In this document: piece after piece, positions 16,083 through 26,900 of the stretch | How the letters are laid out: the number at the start of each line of letters is the position of its first letter | Position numbering within the stretch: the first letter of the stretch is position 1 | Assembly (NCBI RefSeq): GCF_002078015.1 | Contig: NZ_LWBP01000210.1 | Coordinates: 186,001-250,000 of the forward strand | Reading direction: 5' to 3' | Length of the DNA stretch: 64,000 bases | DNA from: Niastella populi | GTDB lineage: Bacteria; Bacteroidota; Bacteroidia; Chitinophagales; Chitinophagaceae | Translations under genes and position numbers: made by a program | Notes under the pieces: model-generated | Databases searched by the model: none | Told to the model about the DNA's origin: nothing | Seen by the model: the letters and a program-made list of their open reading frames with translations, nothing else

Positions 16083-18620
16083 ATGTCAAAAAGAATTCTA
16101 CACCTTGCATTACTTATTGTATTCACCGCGCCGCTTGCGAAAGCGCAAACCGACAGTGCCGTTGTTAAAGCCCATCCTTCGTATGACAGTGTTACCAGGT
16201 GGCACCGGCGGTTATTTGGTGAAAATTTCCGGAAAGAATGGGCGGCGCCGGTTAAGCTGCCCGTTATCAATGTTAGTGCAAGAGGGCTTACCCCCATACA
16301 ACGCGGAGGCGGCCACCAGACCCGCTCTCTTCGGCTTAAAGACGCCAAAGGCAATGAATGGGTATTGCGTAGTATTGAAAAATACCCCGAAATAATTCTG
16401 CCCGAAACATTTCGCCAAACTTTTGCCGCCGATTGGGTACGCGATGCCATGAGCGCGCAGCATCCCTATGCACCCCTCATCGTTCCGGTGTTATCAGATG
16501 CGGCGGATGTGCCGCACAGCAATCCTGTTATTGGCAGGGTAGCACCCGAAGGGCTTGGCGAGTTTGAAAAGGAATTTGCCAACACCATGTGTTTGCTGGA
16601 ACAAAGAGAGCCGTATGGCGATTCAGACAATACCTTTAAAATGCTGGAACGCCTGAATGAAGACAATGACAACGTGATCGATACGGTGGCATTCTTCAGG
16701 GCCCGCCTGCTCGATATATTTATGGGCGACTGGGACCGGCATGAAGACCAGTGGCGCTGGGTAGATGAACAAAAGGGACGCGGAAGAAAGTATGCACCCA
16801 TTCCGCGCGATCGCGACCAGGTGCTGTACCGCAATGAAGGTTTTTTTCCACGGATCGCATCCCGCAAATGGGTGGCGCCCTTCCTCACCGGTTTCCGCGG
16901 TGACATCAAACGGCAGAACTACGCTTTCTTCAACGGCCGTTTGCTCAATGCCCGGTTTTTGATTCAGTTTGATCATGATCGCTGGATGCAACTCACCAAT
17001 GAGTTTCTGGCAAAAATGACCGATGAGGTGATAGAGGCGGCGTTGAAGCGGTTGCCGCCGGAAGTATATGTGATGAAACATGACGAGCTGCTGCAGAAAA
17101 TGAAAATGCGGCGCGCTGCCATGCCAAAGGCCATGGAAAATTACTATCGCTTTCTGAACCGCATTGTAGACCTTCAGCTCTCCGGCAAAAACGAGCTGGT
17201 TGAAATAACAGACGCTCCTGAAAATGGTTTACTGGTAACCATTCACAAACTTTCGAAGAAAGGAAAGGCCCAAGATCAACTATTTTCCCGCACATTTGTT
17301 TCATCAGAGACAAAGGAGTTGCGAATATTTATAGGAAAGGGCAACGACAGTGTGGTATTGAACAATACCAACAAGAAGATCAAAGTGCGTATTGTCGGGG
17401 GCGAAGGCAATAAAGTGTATAACGTGGCGGCATCGGGTAAAAAAGTGTGTGTGTACGAACGCGAAACAGGCGCCGTATTTACGGGTAAAACCGGCCGGTT
17501 GAAAACGCATTTGTCGAACGACACTGCTAATACGGGTTTTACCCCAACCAATCCCTACGCTATTGTAAAACCGGTGATAGCTGCCGGTTTTAACCTCGAT
17601 GACGGGCTTTTACTTGGCGGCGGCGTTAAAATATTTACACCCGGTTTTAAAAGAATGCCCTATGGCAGTATACAACAGATCTCCCTTGCGCATTCCTTTT
17701 CCACTGCTGCTTACCGCATCAGGTATCGGGGGGAATGGTTACGGGCTGTTGGAAAGGCCGATATAACGCTGCAGGCCAATATATTTGCGCCAAACAATAC
17801 CCGCAACTTTTTTGGCAGGGGCAACGAAACGGAATATATAAAAGAAGGGGATTTCAGAAGATTTTACCGTACCCGGTATAATGTATATCATTTTAACCCA
17901 TCGCTTCGCTGGCACCTGGGCCGGTCTGTAACACTGAGCGCCGGTCCCTCCCTTCAGTTCTATCATTCCGATAGCGTGGAGAACAAAGGCCGGTTCATAA
18001 ATACCAACGTATCGCTGATCAGTTCATATGACAGTAATACCATTCACCAGGACAAACTGCATGGCGGTGTAATAATTAACCTCATAAGCGACAAACGCAA
18101 TAACCCTATACTTACTACAGCGGGGCATTATATCAATTTGCAGGCGCATGCGCATGCCGGCATGAACGATATATCGAAATCCTATATGCAGCTGATACCG
18201 GAAGTTGCTGTTTATAAGCGCCTGAACAAAAGAGCTACGCTGGTAGTTGCCAACCGGTTAGGCGGCGCTGTTACCATTGGTAAAGCAGCTTTTTATCAGT
18301 CGGCCTTTTTAGGCGGACATGAAAACCTGTTTGGCTTCAGGCAGTACCGTTTTGCCGGGGAGCATATGGTATACAACAATCTTGAATTTCGTTTAAAGCT
18401 GGCTAACTTTGCCAGCTATATACTCCCTGGTCAGTTTGGAATGACGGGTTTTTATGATGTGGGCCGGGTTTGGGAAAAAAATGAGTCATCCAGCATATGG
18501 CACCAGGGCGTTGGGGGAGGATTTTATTTCGCGCCTGCTCAAATGGCAGTATTCCAGGTTACGGCCGGTTGGTCAAAAGAAGGCTGGTTTCCCTATGTGA
18601 TCATGGGATTCAGGTTTTAA
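16083..18620 (+). CDS. outer-membrane barrel with kinase-like N-terminal region
   Basis: Product of 845 residues with a signal peptide (LAKAQ). From about residue 490 to the end it is a BamA/TamA-type outer-membrane beta-barrel ending in the aromatic FPYVIMGFRF. Residues 70-400 look like an atypical kinase fold of the HipA/CotH/FAM20-like type: a glycine-rich RGGGHQTRSLRL, a possible beta-3 lysine K100 in WVLRSIEK, a catalytic-loop candidate MGDWDRHEDQWRW (D218), and a metal-binding candidate PIPRDRDQ (D243/D245). The D218 to D245 spacing is like that in such kinases. Kinase activity is inference; the barrel is clear. It begins 15 bp after the lipoprotein gene. The ATG at 16083 follows GGGAGAG. 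Confidence 0.75.
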   Translation: MSKRILHLALLIVFTAPLAKAQTDSAVVKAHPSYDSVTRWHRRLFGENFRKEWAAPVKLPVINVSARGLTPIQRGGGHQTRSLRLKDAKGNEWVLRSIEKYPEIILPETFRQTFAADWVRDAMSAQHPYAPLIVPVLSDAADVPHSNPVIGRVAPEGLGEFEKEFANTMCLLEQREPYGDSDNTFKMLERLNEDNDNVIDTVAFFRARLLDIFMGDWDRHEDQWRWVDEQKGRGRKYAPIPRDRDQVLYRNEGFFPRIASRKWVAPFLTGFRGDIKRQNYAFFNGRLLNARFLIQFDHDRWMQLTNEFLAKMTDEVIEAALKRLPPEVYVMKHDELLQKMKMRRAAMPKAMENYYRFLNRIVDLQLSGKNELVEITDAPENGLLVTIHKLSKKGKAQDQLFSRTFVSSETKELRIFIGKGNDSVVLNNTNKKIKVRIVGGEGNKVYNVAASGKKVCVYERETGAVFTGKTGRLKTHLSNDTANTGFTPTNPYAIVKPVIAAGFNLDDGLLLGGGVKIFTPGFKRMPYGSIQQISLAHSFSTAAYRIRYRGEWLRAVGKADITLQANIFAPNNTRNFFGRGNETEYIKEGDFRRFYRTRYNVYHFNPSLRWHLGRSVTLSAGPSLQFYHSDSVENKGRFINTNVSLISSYDSNTIHQDKLHGGVIINLISDKRNNPILTTAGHYINLQAHAHAGMNDISKSYMQLIPEVAVYKRLNKRATLVVANRLGGAVTIGKAAFYQSAFLGGHENLFGFRQYRFAGEHMVYNNLEFRLKLANFASYILPGQFGMTGFYDVGRVWEKNESSSIWHQGVGGGFYFAPAQMAVFQVTAGWSKEGWFPYVIMGFRF

Positions 18621-18808
18621 CGGATACAACTTTATATGATATATTGCCGGTTTCCGGTTCCTGCAGGTGACATTACAGCTGTTTTTGAGTTGTGGCATCT
18701 TATTCGCGAAACGTTAAATGGCAACCGTGAAAAGCGCCGCCCGAATATTCCCTTCCCGGTAGAATGCCAATTTTTGTGAAATTTGATCTGGCAACTCCCC
18801 GATTGTGG

Positions 18809-18838
18809 GTTTCACGTTTCACTTTTTACGTTTCACGC
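18809..18838. repeat. short intergenic repeat (GTTTCAC words)
   Basis: GGTTTCACGTTTCAC and ACGTTTCACG words are repeated just upstream of the GAF-type gene. They fall inside an upstream extension of its frame, another reason to start that gene at 18855. Confidence 0.55.
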
Positions 18839-18854
18839 CTTAAAGGCCTTGTGT

Positions 18855-21218
18855 ATGCAAACGATGACGTTAAATATTAATGAGAAGTTTACTTTAAATA
18901 AACTGGATACGGCTTTTTCACTGCGTCCCTTCATTAATTTTCTGAAAAAGAGTTTAAAGAACGATTCTTCATTAAAAGATAAACTGACCGCGTTTTTGCT
19001 GGAGAAAATGGAGCAATTTCCTGAACTGGAAGGCGACATTTCTGTCGAAAACATGGACAAATACCGCGACATACTCGAACTGATCTTTGTAAGTATGTCG
19101 AATGTCACTGAAGATGAAAACCGCCTTCCCTGGGCGCTGGGTATGCCATTGCGGCCACTGTTCATATATGGTACAGATGCCTTTTATAACCTGATGATCG
19201 ATACCCGCGATAAGAAACTCAAAAAGGCGGTGTTGCCGGGTGATGATAAGGTAATGAAGCTGCGCAATTTGCGCATGGCCTATACCTTTATCCTTGAACG
19301 TATTTACAATTTTTCCCCTTTTCACAAGAATGACATGATCCACACTTTTGTGGATGAAGAAACGGGGCTGCTGCGGCATTTGAAAATAAACATCGATACC
19401 CGTTTTATAGAAGTAACACCGGTTGGCCCCTTGCCCGATCTGAATTCGATCGCTGGCCCGGGCCAGTTGGATGATGAGCATGGTTTTGAAAAGCTGGAGA
19501 AGATATTGCCGTTAAGCATCTTTAAATTCAGGGGAATGTCGGTAGTTACTATCACTGACGAAACAGCGAAGTATGCCGTAGAAACCATCAGGAACACCAT
19601 TGTTTCGCATAACATGCATTCGGAAGATGAATGCTACAAAGACGTGTCGAAATCATTGAAAACGCTGGTGCAGAATAACGCCATCGATTTCAACGTAACG
19701 CCGTTGTTCATGATAAACGATGAACTGGTGTTGCCCGAGGTGCAGGACCTGAAAAGCGTACTGATGACCGAGGATTGTAATAGCCAGGCCGCCCGGAATG
19801 CTTATCGGTCGTTCGTTGGGGAATATATCCGCAATCCGAAACCGCTTATTTACAAAACCATTTCTTCAAAAGAAGCCAAATTATATCCCTTCCTGGCATC
19901 CTGCACCAGAACCGGTATACAGTCGTTCATGGTGTTACCGTTGTACTCGAATAATAAGCTGGCGGGCATCATGGAAATTTTTACCAGGGTGCCGGGCATC
20001 CTCGATGAGAAGGTGCTGGCCATGCTTGAACCGGCCTATCCTGTGCTGGCGCAACTGGTGCAGCTTACGATCGATCATTTCAATGCGGCCATCGATGGGG
20101 TGATAAAAGAAAAATTCACCTCACTGCAACCCGCAGTACAATGGAAATTCAATGAAGCGGCCTGGCGTTATATAGAACAGCAGGAAAATACCGGCAAAGG
20201 AAAAATAGAAACCATTGGGTTTGAGGATGTATACCCGCTGTACGGCGCTATCGACATCCGCAATTCAACCATTGAACGCAATAAAGCGCAGCTCAGCGAT
20301 CTGCAGCAACAGTTCGCCATCCTGCTCGAAACCCTGCAGGAGGTTAAAAAGCATTATACGCTGGCATTGACCGATGAAATGATCTATAAATGCCGCAAGT
20401 GGAAAAATACACTCGATGACTCCCTTACGCCGCATGGCGAAGTAAAGCTCACCGATTTCCTTGAAAAAGAAGCCGTTTCTTTCCTGAAACATTTCAAGCT
20501 AACCCATCCCGGATCGGCAGCCATCGTTGAAAAATATTTTGCCGCCATAGAGGAAACAAAAGGAGTGGTGTGGGCGAACAGACGGCAGCTGGAAGAATCG
20601 ATGCAGTCGGTAAACATGGCGGTGAACAATTACCTCGACCTGATGAAGGATGAACTGCAGCAATCGTATCCCTGCTATTTCGAACGCTTCAGGACCGATG
20701 GGGTAGAGTATGATATTTATATAGGACAGTCCATTGCGCCAAACAAACCATTCGATATACTGTACCTGAAGAACCTGCGCCTGTGGCAGCTTTCGTCAAT
20801 GGCTGCCATTGCAAAGATCACCCATGAGATGTTGCCGAAATTGTCGAAACCATTGGAAACAACCCAGTTGATCTTCATACACAGCAGTACGATCGATATC
20901 AGTTTCCGGAACGACGAACGCCGGTTCGATGCCGAAGGCGGCTACAACATCAGGTATCAGGTAATAAAAAAGCGGATCGATAAAGTGCATGTGGCCGATA
21001 CCAACGAACGGTTGACCCAACCCGGCAAAATTGCACTGGTATACTTTAACCGCCGCGATGCCGATGAATACATTTCGCATATTCAGTATTTGCAGGAGCA
21101 GGGAATATTGTTGAATGATCTTGAGTTCCTCGATCTGGAAGAACTACAGGGCGTAGCCGGGTTGAAAGCGTTACGGGTAGGCATTAACCTGGCGTATGAT
21201 AACAATGAGAACGCATAA
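18855..21218 (+). CDS. large GAF-domain-like protein of unknown function
   Basis: Soluble 787-residue protein without signal peptide. The middle (about 310-440) reads like a GAF sensor domain, including FMVLPLYSNNKLAGIMEIFT. A conserved-looking motif, YPLYGAIDIRNSTIERN, follows near residue 465 and is reminiscent of the first metal-binding motif of class III nucleotide cyclases (DIxGFT). I cannot see the other cyclase residues, so I do not claim activity. The rest is mostly helical. Starts at 18855 or 18864 are both possible; upstream codons lie in repeats. It follows the outer-membrane barrel gene on the same strand after 234 bp. Function unknown. Confidence 0.7.
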   Translation: MQTMTLNINEKFTLNKLDTAFSLRPFINFLKKSLKNDSSLKDKLTAFLLEKMEQFPELEGDISVENMDKYRDILELIFVSMSNVTEDENRLPWALGMPLRPLFIYGTDAFYNLMIDTRDKKLKKAVLPGDDKVMKLRNLRMAYTFILERIYNFSPFHKNDMIHTFVDEETGLLRHLKINIDTRFIEVTPVGPLPDLNSIAGPGQLDDEHGFEKLEKILPLSIFKFRGMSVVTITDETAKYAVETIRNTIVSHNMHSEDECYKDVSKSLKTLVQNNAIDFNVTPLFMINDELVLPEVQDLKSVLMTEDCNSQAARNAYRSFVGEYIRNPKPLIYKTISSKEAKLYPFLASCTRTGIQSFMVLPLYSNNKLAGIMEIFTRVPGILDEKVLAMLEPAYPVLAQLVQLTIDHFNAAIDGVIKEKFTSLQPAVQWKFNEAAWRYIEQQENTGKGKIETIGFEDVYPLYGAIDIRNSTIERNKAQLSDLQQQFAILLETLQEVKKHYTLALTDEMIYKCRKWKNTLDDSLTPHGEVKLTDFLEKEAVSFLKHFKLTHPGSAAIVEKYFAAIEETKGVVWANRRQLEESMQSVNMAVNNYLDLMKDELQQSYPCYFERFRTDGVEYDIYIGQSIAPNKPFDILYLKNLRLWQLSSMAAIAKITHEMLPKLSKPLETTQLIFIHSSTIDISFRNDERRFDAEGGYNIRYQVIKKRIDKVHVADTNERLTQPGKIALVYFNRRDADEYISHIQYLQEQGILLNDLEFLDLEELQGVAGLKALRVGINLAYDNNENA

Positions 21219-21352
21219 ACTTCAAAAAAAATCGTCGCAATAGTATTGCAGGCGGAGGGTTACACGTTATTACCTCGTACAACCATCGGAAGAAAGACTG
21301 GTATTTCAATTACCGGCAGATGCTTTCCATGTTGCCAGGCTAAACTGTAATT

Positions 21353-22375
21353 ATGAAGCGCGGACAAATAATTTTATTGTTGTTGTTAGGGATTGGAATA
21401 ACGGAAACGGGCCTTACGCAGCAGCAGGCGGCATACAGGCATTTGTTGCGCGCCTATGAGGACAATGACATTATCAATTTACCGGGCGAAGGCACCGACC
21501 GGGGTTATTCAAATGGCACCCGGCTCGACTATTTTCTGGTTAGCAATAAACAAACGCTTTTCTTTCTCAACCGCATTATGCCAAAGGCCGGCGACAGCAG
21601 CGTGAATACCTTTGGCTTCAGCCTCATGCAGGTGATCTACACCCCAAAGAATATCCTTAAAAGAATACCCGACAGAAATGATTTCGCCTATGCCGGCGGA
21701 TTGTTCGCCACCCACTCTTTGCTTTCAGCCAATGCCATAAAAAAGTACGGTTGGCAAACAGAAGTGTTGCTGGGTGTAATGGGGCCGCCCTCGCTGGCAA
21801 AAAATGCCCAGTTAAAAGCGCACCAGATCGTTGGCATTGTAAAACCGAATGGTTGGGATCATCAGCTAAAAACCGATCTGTTGTTGAACGTAAGTGTGGC
21901 GGGGGAAAAGGAGCTGTGGCACCTTGGCCATTTTATGGAAGCGGTCGGCGGCGCCCGGGCTTTTGCCGGAACCGCCATGAATGGATTTTCATTGTATGCT
22001 CTCATTCGCCTTGGTAAAATGACACCTTATTTCAAGGGGTATGTTTCACAGTTTTCTGCCCCACCGGGCCGAAAAAGCCGCTGGCAGGTGTATGGTATGG
22101 TGCGGCCTGTGGTTGAATACATGCTTAGCCATGCATTGATAGATGGCGGGGTGTTTAACCGTAATAATGAACCGGCGCCGGTGCCAGACCCCTACGCCGA
22201 TGAACCGGTGACCGGCGACCGGGTTCGGAACCGGGTTGTAGCAAAAATGGGGTATGGACTGGTTGTGTCGGCAGGGCAGGTGGGGATCTCTTTTACGCAG
22301 ACAACTATGACGCCGGTTGTAAAAGGAACGGGCAGGCAGGAGATCGGCAATATTTCGCTACACTTCGCCTGGTAA
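21353..22375 (+). CDS. LpxR-like lipid A deacylase
   Basis: Outer-membrane beta-barrel protein of 340 residues resembling LpxR, the lipid A 3'-O-deacylase: a signal peptide, then YEDNDIINLPGEGTDRGYSNG (Asn/Asp region of the active site), PDRNDFAYAGGLFATHS, and GVMGPPSLAKNAQLKAHQIVG. It ends in an aromatic strand (ISLHFAW), typical of an outer-membrane protein. It would remodel lipopolysaccharide in the outer leaflet. A Rho-independent terminator follows. Confidence 0.85.
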   Translation: MKRGQIILLLLLGIGITETGLTQQQAAYRHLLRAYEDNDIINLPGEGTDRGYSNGTRLDYFLVSNKQTLFFLNRIMPKAGDSSVNTFGFSLMQVIYTPKNILKRIPDRNDFAYAGGLFATHSLLSANAIKKYGWQTEVLLGVMGPPSLAKNAQLKAHQIVGIVKPNGWDHQLKTDLLLNVSVAGEKELWHLGHFMEAVGGARAFAGTAMNGFSLYALIRLGKMTPYFKGYVSQFSAPPGRKSRWQVYGMVRPVVEYMLSHALIDGGVFNRNNEPAPVPDPYADEPVTGDRVRNRVVAKMGYGLVVSAGQVGISFTQTTMTPVVKGTGRQEIGNISLHFAW

Positions 22376-22390
22376 AAAAGAATAGGATTT

Positions 22391-22429
22391 AAAGAGGAGG
22401 GTTTCCTGTTAAGGAAGCCCTTCTTTTTT
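22391..22429 (+). terminator. Rho-independent terminator
   Basis: GGGTTTCC and GGAAGCCC (one mismatch) form a stem around 22399-22420, followed by TTCTTTTTT. It lies 16 bp after the LpxR-like gene. Confidence 0.8.
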
Positions 22430-22548
22430 GTTTTTGCACCCCCTTTAGCATCGTATAGCAATCGAAAAAGCCACCATACGTACTCCCTGAATCAAGACTA
22501 TTTGCAGAAAATTATAATTTGATAGTCAATGGACTAGCGGGAGTAATG

Positions 22549-22584
22549 AAAAAAAATTAAAAACATTTAATAAAAAATTAAAAA
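22549..22584. promoter_or_regulatory. phased A-tracts upstream of ROK gene
   Basis: Four A-tracts centred near 22552, 22561, 22574 and 22582 recur at roughly helical spacing in a very AT-rich leader. This suggests bent DNA at the promoter of the ROK regulator. Confidence 0.35.
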
Positions 22585-22635
22585 GATATTTTAACTTACA
22601 ATTAAATTTGATAAAAGAACCAACTAACGCCGCGC

Positions 22636-23859
22636 ATGGAAAAAAACTTATTGTATAAAAGGAGGATCGTTAAACATCTCTATTTTGGCAATATGTTATC
22701 CTGTGCCGACCTGAGTGACAAGATCCACAAAAGCATACCGCTTACCACCCGAATGTTGGGTAAGTTAATGGAGGAGGGGATGGTAACCGAAACCGGGTAT
22801 GCAGCTTCAACCGGTGGAAGGCGCCCTGTAATGTACTCATTGAAACAGGATGTAATGTATGTAGTGTCTGTGGCTATGGACCAGTTGGTTATGCAGATAG
22901 CTATTCTCGACATGCAGAACAGGAACGTGACCGCTATTGAACTGTTCGAGCTACCACTCACTAAGAATCCGAATGCACCCGCAGCCCTTGCAGAAAAAAT
23001 CAACGAAATAATTATCCGTTCGGGAATTCCGAAGAGCAAAATTGCCGGCATAGGGATCGGAATGCCTGGTTTTGTAAATGCGGTAAAAGGGATCAATTAC
23101 ACCTTCCTTGAAACAGATGGATACACCATTAGCCAGTACATTTCGGCAAAAGTGAAATTACCGGTGTTCATAGATAACGACTCGCGTTTGATCGCGTTGG
23201 CCGAACTGAAGTTCGGAGCTGCGCGTGAAAAAAAGAATGCATTGGTGATCAATGTCGGCTGGGGAGTGGGGTTAGGGATGATCCTTGAAGGGGAATTGTT
23301 CAGGGGCCATGATGGGTTTGCGGGCGAGTTCAGCCATATACCATTATTTCTGAATAATAAATTATGCAGCTGCGGTAAAAGCGGTTGCCTTGAAACCGAA
23401 ACCTCATTGTTGGTAGTGATCGAAAAGGCGAGCAATGGATTGAAGAGTGGCAAACTGTCGATGCTGAAAGAATCGGCGCTTTTGGTCGATCACCCGGAAA
23501 AAGCATTTCAGAATATAGTAACCGCGGCCAGCCGGGGCGACAAGTTTGCGGTAGAGATCCTGTCAGAGGCAGGGTACAATATTGGAAGGGGCGTGGCCAT
23601 CCTGATCCACCTGTTGAATCCTGAGGTAGTGATCCTGAGCGGACGCGGCTCAGCGGCCGGGAAGATCTGGCAGGCGCCTATTCAGCAGGCATTGAATGAA
23701 CATTGCATACCGCGTTTATCATTAAATACAGAAATAGAAGTATCGGCGCTCGGGTACAATGCAGAACTGACAGGCGCAGCCGCGCTTGTTATGGAAAATT
23801 ATGAACGCGATGATGTGAAAAACCTGATATACGAAAACAGACCGGATGTTTTTATCTGA
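22636..23859 (+). CDS. ROK-family transcriptional regulator
   Basis: Product of 407 residues with an N-terminal winged helix (SCADLSDKIHKSIPLTTRML) and a C-terminal ROK sugar-kinase-like domain. The ROK zinc motif CSCGKSGCLE (about residue 247-256) and the sugar site around GHDGFAGEFSHIPL are present. The phosphate-binding LVINVGWGVGLGMI departs from the DxGGT consensus, as is common in regulators. It lies 134 bp upstream of a susC gene on the same strand and probably controls that pair in response to a sugar. Confidence 0.9.
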   Translation: MEKNLLYKRRIVKHLYFGNMLSCADLSDKIHKSIPLTTRMLGKLMEEGMVTETGYAASTGGRRPVMYSLKQDVMYVVSVAMDQLVMQIAILDMQNRNVTAIELFELPLTKNPNAPAALAEKINEIIIRSGIPKSKIAGIGIGMPGFVNAVKGINYTFLETDGYTISQYISAKVKLPVFIDNDSRLIALAELKFGAAREKKNALVINVGWGVGLGMILEGELFRGHDGFAGEFSHIPLFLNNKLCSCGKSGCLETETSLLVVIEKASNGLKSGKLSMLKESALLVDHPEKAFQNIVTAASRGDKFAVEILSEAGYNIGRGVAILIHLLNPEVVILSGRGSAAGKIWQAPIQQALNEHCIPRLSLNTEIEVSALGYNAELTGAAALVMENYERDDVKNLIYENRPDVFI

Positions 23860-23919
23860 TCCGGTCCTTTCTTTAATTAAGCTTTATACCTATACCTATA
23901 TAAGACTGTTTTTAAACCA

Positions 23920-23943
23920 GGAATGCGTTGAACGCAGCATTCC
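23920..23943. promoter_or_regulatory. inverted repeat in susC leader
   Basis: GGAATGC (23920-23926) and GCATTCC (23937-23943) are perfect inverted copies, about 50 bp before the susC start. It could be an operator for the upstream ROK regulator or an RNA hairpin in the leader. Confidence 0.4.
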
Positions 23944-23993
23944 GGCATCTGCTATATAAACAGGGAAAATTTTAAACAATCAAACAAACTGCT

Positions 23994-26900
23994 ATGACGA
24001 AAGCAACAATCCGTCTACTTCTGGTCATGCTGGCCGGTATCTGGAGCCTTACAGGTACTGCGCAGGAAAAAAGGATGATCTCAGGAGTAGTAAAGGACAG
24101 CACTGGTAAAGCTTTGCCAGGTGTTTCCATCTCTGAAAAAGGTTCAACAACCGCTACGGTTTCCGACATGAACGGTGTCTTCAGGATCCCGGTTTCTTCT
24201 GCTAACCCGATCCTGGTTTTTTCTTCCATCGGATTCGATAGAAAAGAAGTTACAGTAGGTAGCCAGACTACATTGGATGTTTCCCTGGCCGGCGAGATCA
24301 CCAGTCTCGAAGGCGTGGTAGTAACCGCGTTGGGTATTAAGAAAGATCAACGCAAATTAGGTTATGCCACTTCACAGGTAACAGGTAAAGACATCCTTCA
24401 AACGGCTCCTACCAACTTTGCCTCTGCATTGTATGGTAAAGCGCCCGGCGTTACCATTAGTACCAACCCTGGCGGTGCAACTAGTGCCGCGTCTATTCAG
24501 ATCAGGGGTATCAACTCAATTAATGGTCAGGGTCAGCCATTGCTGGTAGTGGATGGTGTGGTTATCCGTAATGGTGATGCCAACAGTGAAGGTTACTGGG
24601 GTGGCAACCAACGGTTGAATGGTAATGGTTTGCTCGATATCAACCCTGAGAACATTGAAAGCATCAACATCCTGAAAGGTGCTGCTGCTTCCGCACTGTA
24701 TGGTTCCGATGCCAATTTTGGCGTTGTCGTTATTACTACCAAAAATGGTAAAGGCCGTAAAGGATTAGGTGTAGATGTTAACCTGAGTGCCAACGTGGAG
24801 CAGGTGGCTGTAGTGCCCGATCTGCAAACAGAATATGGTCCGGGTTACGAACGTGCAGTAAATATAGGACAGGGTGCCGATGATCAGGGCTGGATCAACA
24901 GAACAATAAATGGCCAGGCGGTACAATACCCCAATTATAGAGCCTATGCCCAGTTTGGTCCAAAAATAGATGGCCGCCAGATCTATTACTGGGATGGTAC
25001 CATGCGTGAGTACAAAGGTCAAAATCTCTGGAAAGAATTTTACAGAACAGGGCATAGCCAAATTGCCAACATTGCCATCAATAACTCAACTGATAAAATG
25101 AATTACCGCTTATCGTATACCCGTAACGATTACAAGGGTATTCAGATTGGTGGTAAACAGGAAAAAAATACATTCAATTTTAACTCAACCTATAAGGTTA
25201 CATCGAAAGTTTCGGTTGATTTGATTGCAAACTACATTAACGAGAAAGTACATAACAGGCCACGTCAGTTGTATTATGTTACCAACAACTTCGGCGGTTT
25301 CTTCAGCCCTGCTGATAATATGGATGCATACTTCAACAAGTATCAGACATCCAAAGGGTACAAATGGGTTGACTGGAACAGCAATCTCGATGTGGAGGAA
25401 AGATTAAAATACAACATCCGCGCTAAGGACTTCCTCGACTTTTTGTGGAACCAGCTCGCTAATAATTTTGATGAAACCAGCAACCGCTTCCTGGTTTCCG
25501 CAACGCTTAATTGGAATATCGCCAAAGGATTGAACTTCCGCGGTCGTTATGGCACTGATTATACCGGTTATTATGCTGAAACAAAAGAAAAATCAACACA
25601 GCCCATTTCATTTGGTGCTACCGGCCGGTATGCTACCAATTCCAATCGCTTTGTTGTAAATTATGGTGACGTTTTACTGTCCTATAATCGCAAGCTTTCA
25701 GAAGATTTCAATACGACGGTATCAGTAGGTTATCAGGCGCGTAAAGAAGATTATCGTTGGAACGAGGCTACTACCAGGGATGGTTTAACACAGGAAAACT
25801 GGTTCAGTTTGAACGCCTCTAAAAACAACTCAGGCAGTACAGTAAGAAACCAAAGATTGGTTAAAGATGGTGCATTTGGTATTTTGAACATCGAGTACAA
25901 AGACTTCCTTTTCGTAGAAGGTACATTAAGAAGAGAAGTTACTTCGTCTCTGGCCCCAGGCAATAACACCTTTTATTATCCTGGTGTAAGTGCGGCATTT
26001 GAGTTAACCAATGCGCTTCAATTACCTGCCTTCTTTACCTATAGCAAACTGCGCGCTTCATGGGGTGTAGTGGGTAATCCGCCTCCGGCATATGTAGGTA
26101 ATGTTGCCTATTATTCTAACCCGCCATCCAATGTGGAAGGTATTCCCATCCTGTATCCGCCAACTACACGATATGGTAATAAGGATCTGAAGAACGAACA
26201 AAAGAACGAGATCGAGTTTGGTTTGGAAAACAGGTTCCTGAACAACCGTTTGGGTTTTGACCTCACTTACTATAATGACAAGATCAAAGATCAGATCCTG
26301 GAACTTACTACGCCTGCAACCATTGGTGCTTCAAGCGTGTGGGTGAATGTGGGTGATATGCGTAACTATGGGGTTGAATTGGGTTTGTATGGTACACCGG
26401 TTAAAACAAAAGATTATGCATGGGATACCCGCCTGAATATTGCTTTCAACCGTAACAAGGTTATCTCCCTGATGCCAGGTTTGGAAAGATTGCAACAGGC
26501 TAATCTCGATAACGGTTCTGCATTCGTAGTAGCTCAGCCTGGCAAGGCAGCCGGCGAAATTGTTGGTTACAAAAGAAGAACCGATGACAAAGGGAATTAT
26601 ATTATAACCGCCAGCGGTTTGCATGAGATCAATTTCGATACGCTGCAATCCCTGGGTAACCTGCAACCAAAAGCAGTAGGTGGTTTTATCAACAACTTTT
26701 CCTACAAGAACTGGAATCTGAATGTAGTGGTTGATTTCCGTTTTGGCGGTCAGATTATTTCACAGGCTATGTTGTACGGAACAGGTTCCGGCATGTATAA
26801 GAGCACGCTCCATGGCCGCGATACAGAGCATGGTGGTTTGTCTTTTTATACTGATGCAAGCGGAAAAAATATCCAGGTGCCTGCAGGAACAGCTGCTGGT

